Below are positions 4,612 to 5,465 of a stretch of 5,465 bases of DNA, one piece after another. This DNA is from Nitrospira sp. GTDB lineage: Bacteria; Nitrospirota; Thermodesulfovibrionia; Thermodesulfovibrionales; SM23-35. How positions within the stretch are numbered: the stretch's first letter is position 1; every line of letters starts with the position of its first letter. The notes below the pieces were generated by a model that saw only the letters and a list, made by a program, of their open reading frames with translations, did not search any database and was not told the DNA's origin. The DNA lies in assembly GCA_016873595.1 (NCBI GenBank), contig VGWZ01000131.1, positions 1 through 5,465 on the forward strand, in the 5' to 3' direction. The position numbers were made by a program, and so were the translations under genes.

Positions 4612-5465
4612 AGAAAATAGAAGACTTTGGTTTTCAGCCTGCTGAAGCAGAGATTCCGAGACAGGAAGAGTTTTATAAGCTTCCAAGGCGGTTTGGGAGT
4701 GTTCCTGTGGATGAGGCTCCTCTTGGATGGGAAACGGTTGTTAGACCCGCTGAGGTTAAAGTAACTAAGTTTGAGAATGTCTATCCGAGGATTTCCCTGC
4801 CATTTCAGGAAGTAGAAAGAGTATCCTTTGGATATTCTGATTTACCTCTTGACACTAAAAAACACCACCCTGATTTATTTCCAAAAGGTACAAACAGGCT
4901 TTTCTTCGGAGACAACCTCCATATAATGAGGCAGTTGCCTTCAAACTCAATAGATTTAATATACATAGACCCGCCTTTTTTCTCCGGCAGAAATTACAAT
5001 ATCCTCTTTGGAGATAAAAACGAAGTTCGCTCCTTTACAGACATCTGGGAAGGTGGTATGCCCGGTTATCTCATCTGGCTTAATGCCAGGCTTTATGAGA
5101 TTAAAAGACTTTTAAAACAAACAGGCACAGTCTATGTTCACCTCGACTGGCATGATGCTCATTATGTAAAGGTAGAGATAGACAAAATATTTGGATATGA
5201 TAACTTTCTTAACAATATTGTTTGGTGTTACAAGACTCGGCAATTTTCTAAACAGTACTGGAATAAAAAACATGATGATATATTGGTTTATCGAAGAGGA
5301 AATAAGCATACTTTTAACTGGAAGGAAGTATTAAGTCCCTATTCAGAAGTTACAATCAAGAAATATAAACATGAAGATGAGATAGGTAAATATAGATTAT
5401 GTGGCAGAGGTATTCATGGAAGGGTGGATAATACCGGAAGTAAATATATTCACGGTATTAAGGGC
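4599..5465 (+). CDS. Site-specific DNA methyltransferase, beta-class (N6_N4_Mtase family), 3'-truncated by window edge
   Basis: The product is predicted to transfer a methyl group from S-adenosylmethionine to a base in a specific DNA sequence, probably N6 of adenine, as part of a restriction-modification system or as a solitary enzyme. Seen in 289 codons, numbered from GTG 4599: an N-terminal extension of about 95 residues without a recognised motif, NRLFFGDNLHIM (99-110), the catalytic motif IV DPPF (124-127) in IDLIYIDPPFFSGRNYN, EGGMPGYLIWLNARL (151-165), GTVYVHLDWHDAHYVK (176-191) and HDDILVYRR (225-233). The AdoMet-binding FxGxG motif I has not appeared before the edge. Motif IV ahead of motif I defines the beta class. 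The frame is open from 4578 to the edge. GTG 4599 is the only usual start before Met110 and has just a weak GGA at 4589-4591. A frameshifted start at ATG 4561 is the alternative. It follows kdsD closely on the same strand. The target site and any partner nuclease are not visible. Confidence 0.9.
   Translation, partial: MGSLEKIEDFGFQPAEAEIPRQEEFYKLPRRFGSVPVDEAPLGWETVVRPAEVKVTKFENVYPRISLPFQEVERVSFGYSDLPLDTKKHHPDLFPKGTNRLFFGDNLHIMRQLPSNSIDLIYIDPPFFSGRNYNILFGDKNEVRSFTDIWEGGMPGYLIWLNARLYEIKRLLKQTGTVYVHLDWHDAHYVKVEIDKIFGYDNFLNNIVWCYKTRQFSKQYWNKKHDDILVYRRGNKHTFNWKEVLSPYSEVTIKKYKHEDEIGKYRLCGRGIHGRVDNTGSKYIHGIKG

Noticed and set aside
5112..5309. Minus-strand open frame inside the methyltransferase
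   Set aside because: The plus-strand frame here encodes clear methyltransferase motifs (GTVYVHLD and DDILVYRR).

Overview
The window carries a compact plus-strand cluster for making and activating Kdo (3-deoxy-D-manno-octulosonate), the inner-core sugar of lipopolysaccharide. The order is kdsB (CMP-Kdo synthetase), pyrG (CTP synthase), kdsA (Kdo-8-phosphate synthase) and kdsD (arabinose-5-phosphate isomerase). The 5' part of a beta-class DNA methyltransferase gene follows and runs off the right edge. Kdo genes imply a Gram-negative, LPS-making bacterium. The AT-leaning composition, the metal-type KdsA and the kdsB-pyrG-kdsA-kdsD order fit Nitrospirota or a Deltaproteobacteria-like lineage. 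That placement is an inference and not firm.

Layout: kdsB (13-810) overlaps pyrG (789-2465) by 22 bases, and kdsA (2468-3289) starts two bases after the pyrG stop, so these three look like one transcription unit. A 291-base gap (3290-3580) is rich in inverted and direct repeats built on ACCCCGT; it also holds a perfect 8-bp hairpin and a possible TATAAT -10 box. kdsD (3581-4549) follows, and a potential start for the methyltransferase lies only 11 bases further on.

The genes form one pathway. KdsD makes arabinose 5-phosphate, and KdsA condenses it with phosphoenolpyruvate to give Kdo-8-phosphate. A phosphatase (KdsC) is required next but is not in the window. KdsB then activates Kdo with CTP, the nucleotide that PyrG makes. 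The methyltransferase has no evident role in this pathway and sits where kdsC or lpt genes often occur in related clusters.

The parts worth a second look are: two adjacent 7-bp tandem arrays inserted in frame in kdsB; a REP- or MITE-like inverted-repeat element between kdsA and kdsD, enclosed by an 11-bp direct repeat; and a reading-frame conflict at the 5' end of the methyltransferase gene. I did not find a clearly new multi-gene system. The core genes are ordinary and intact.
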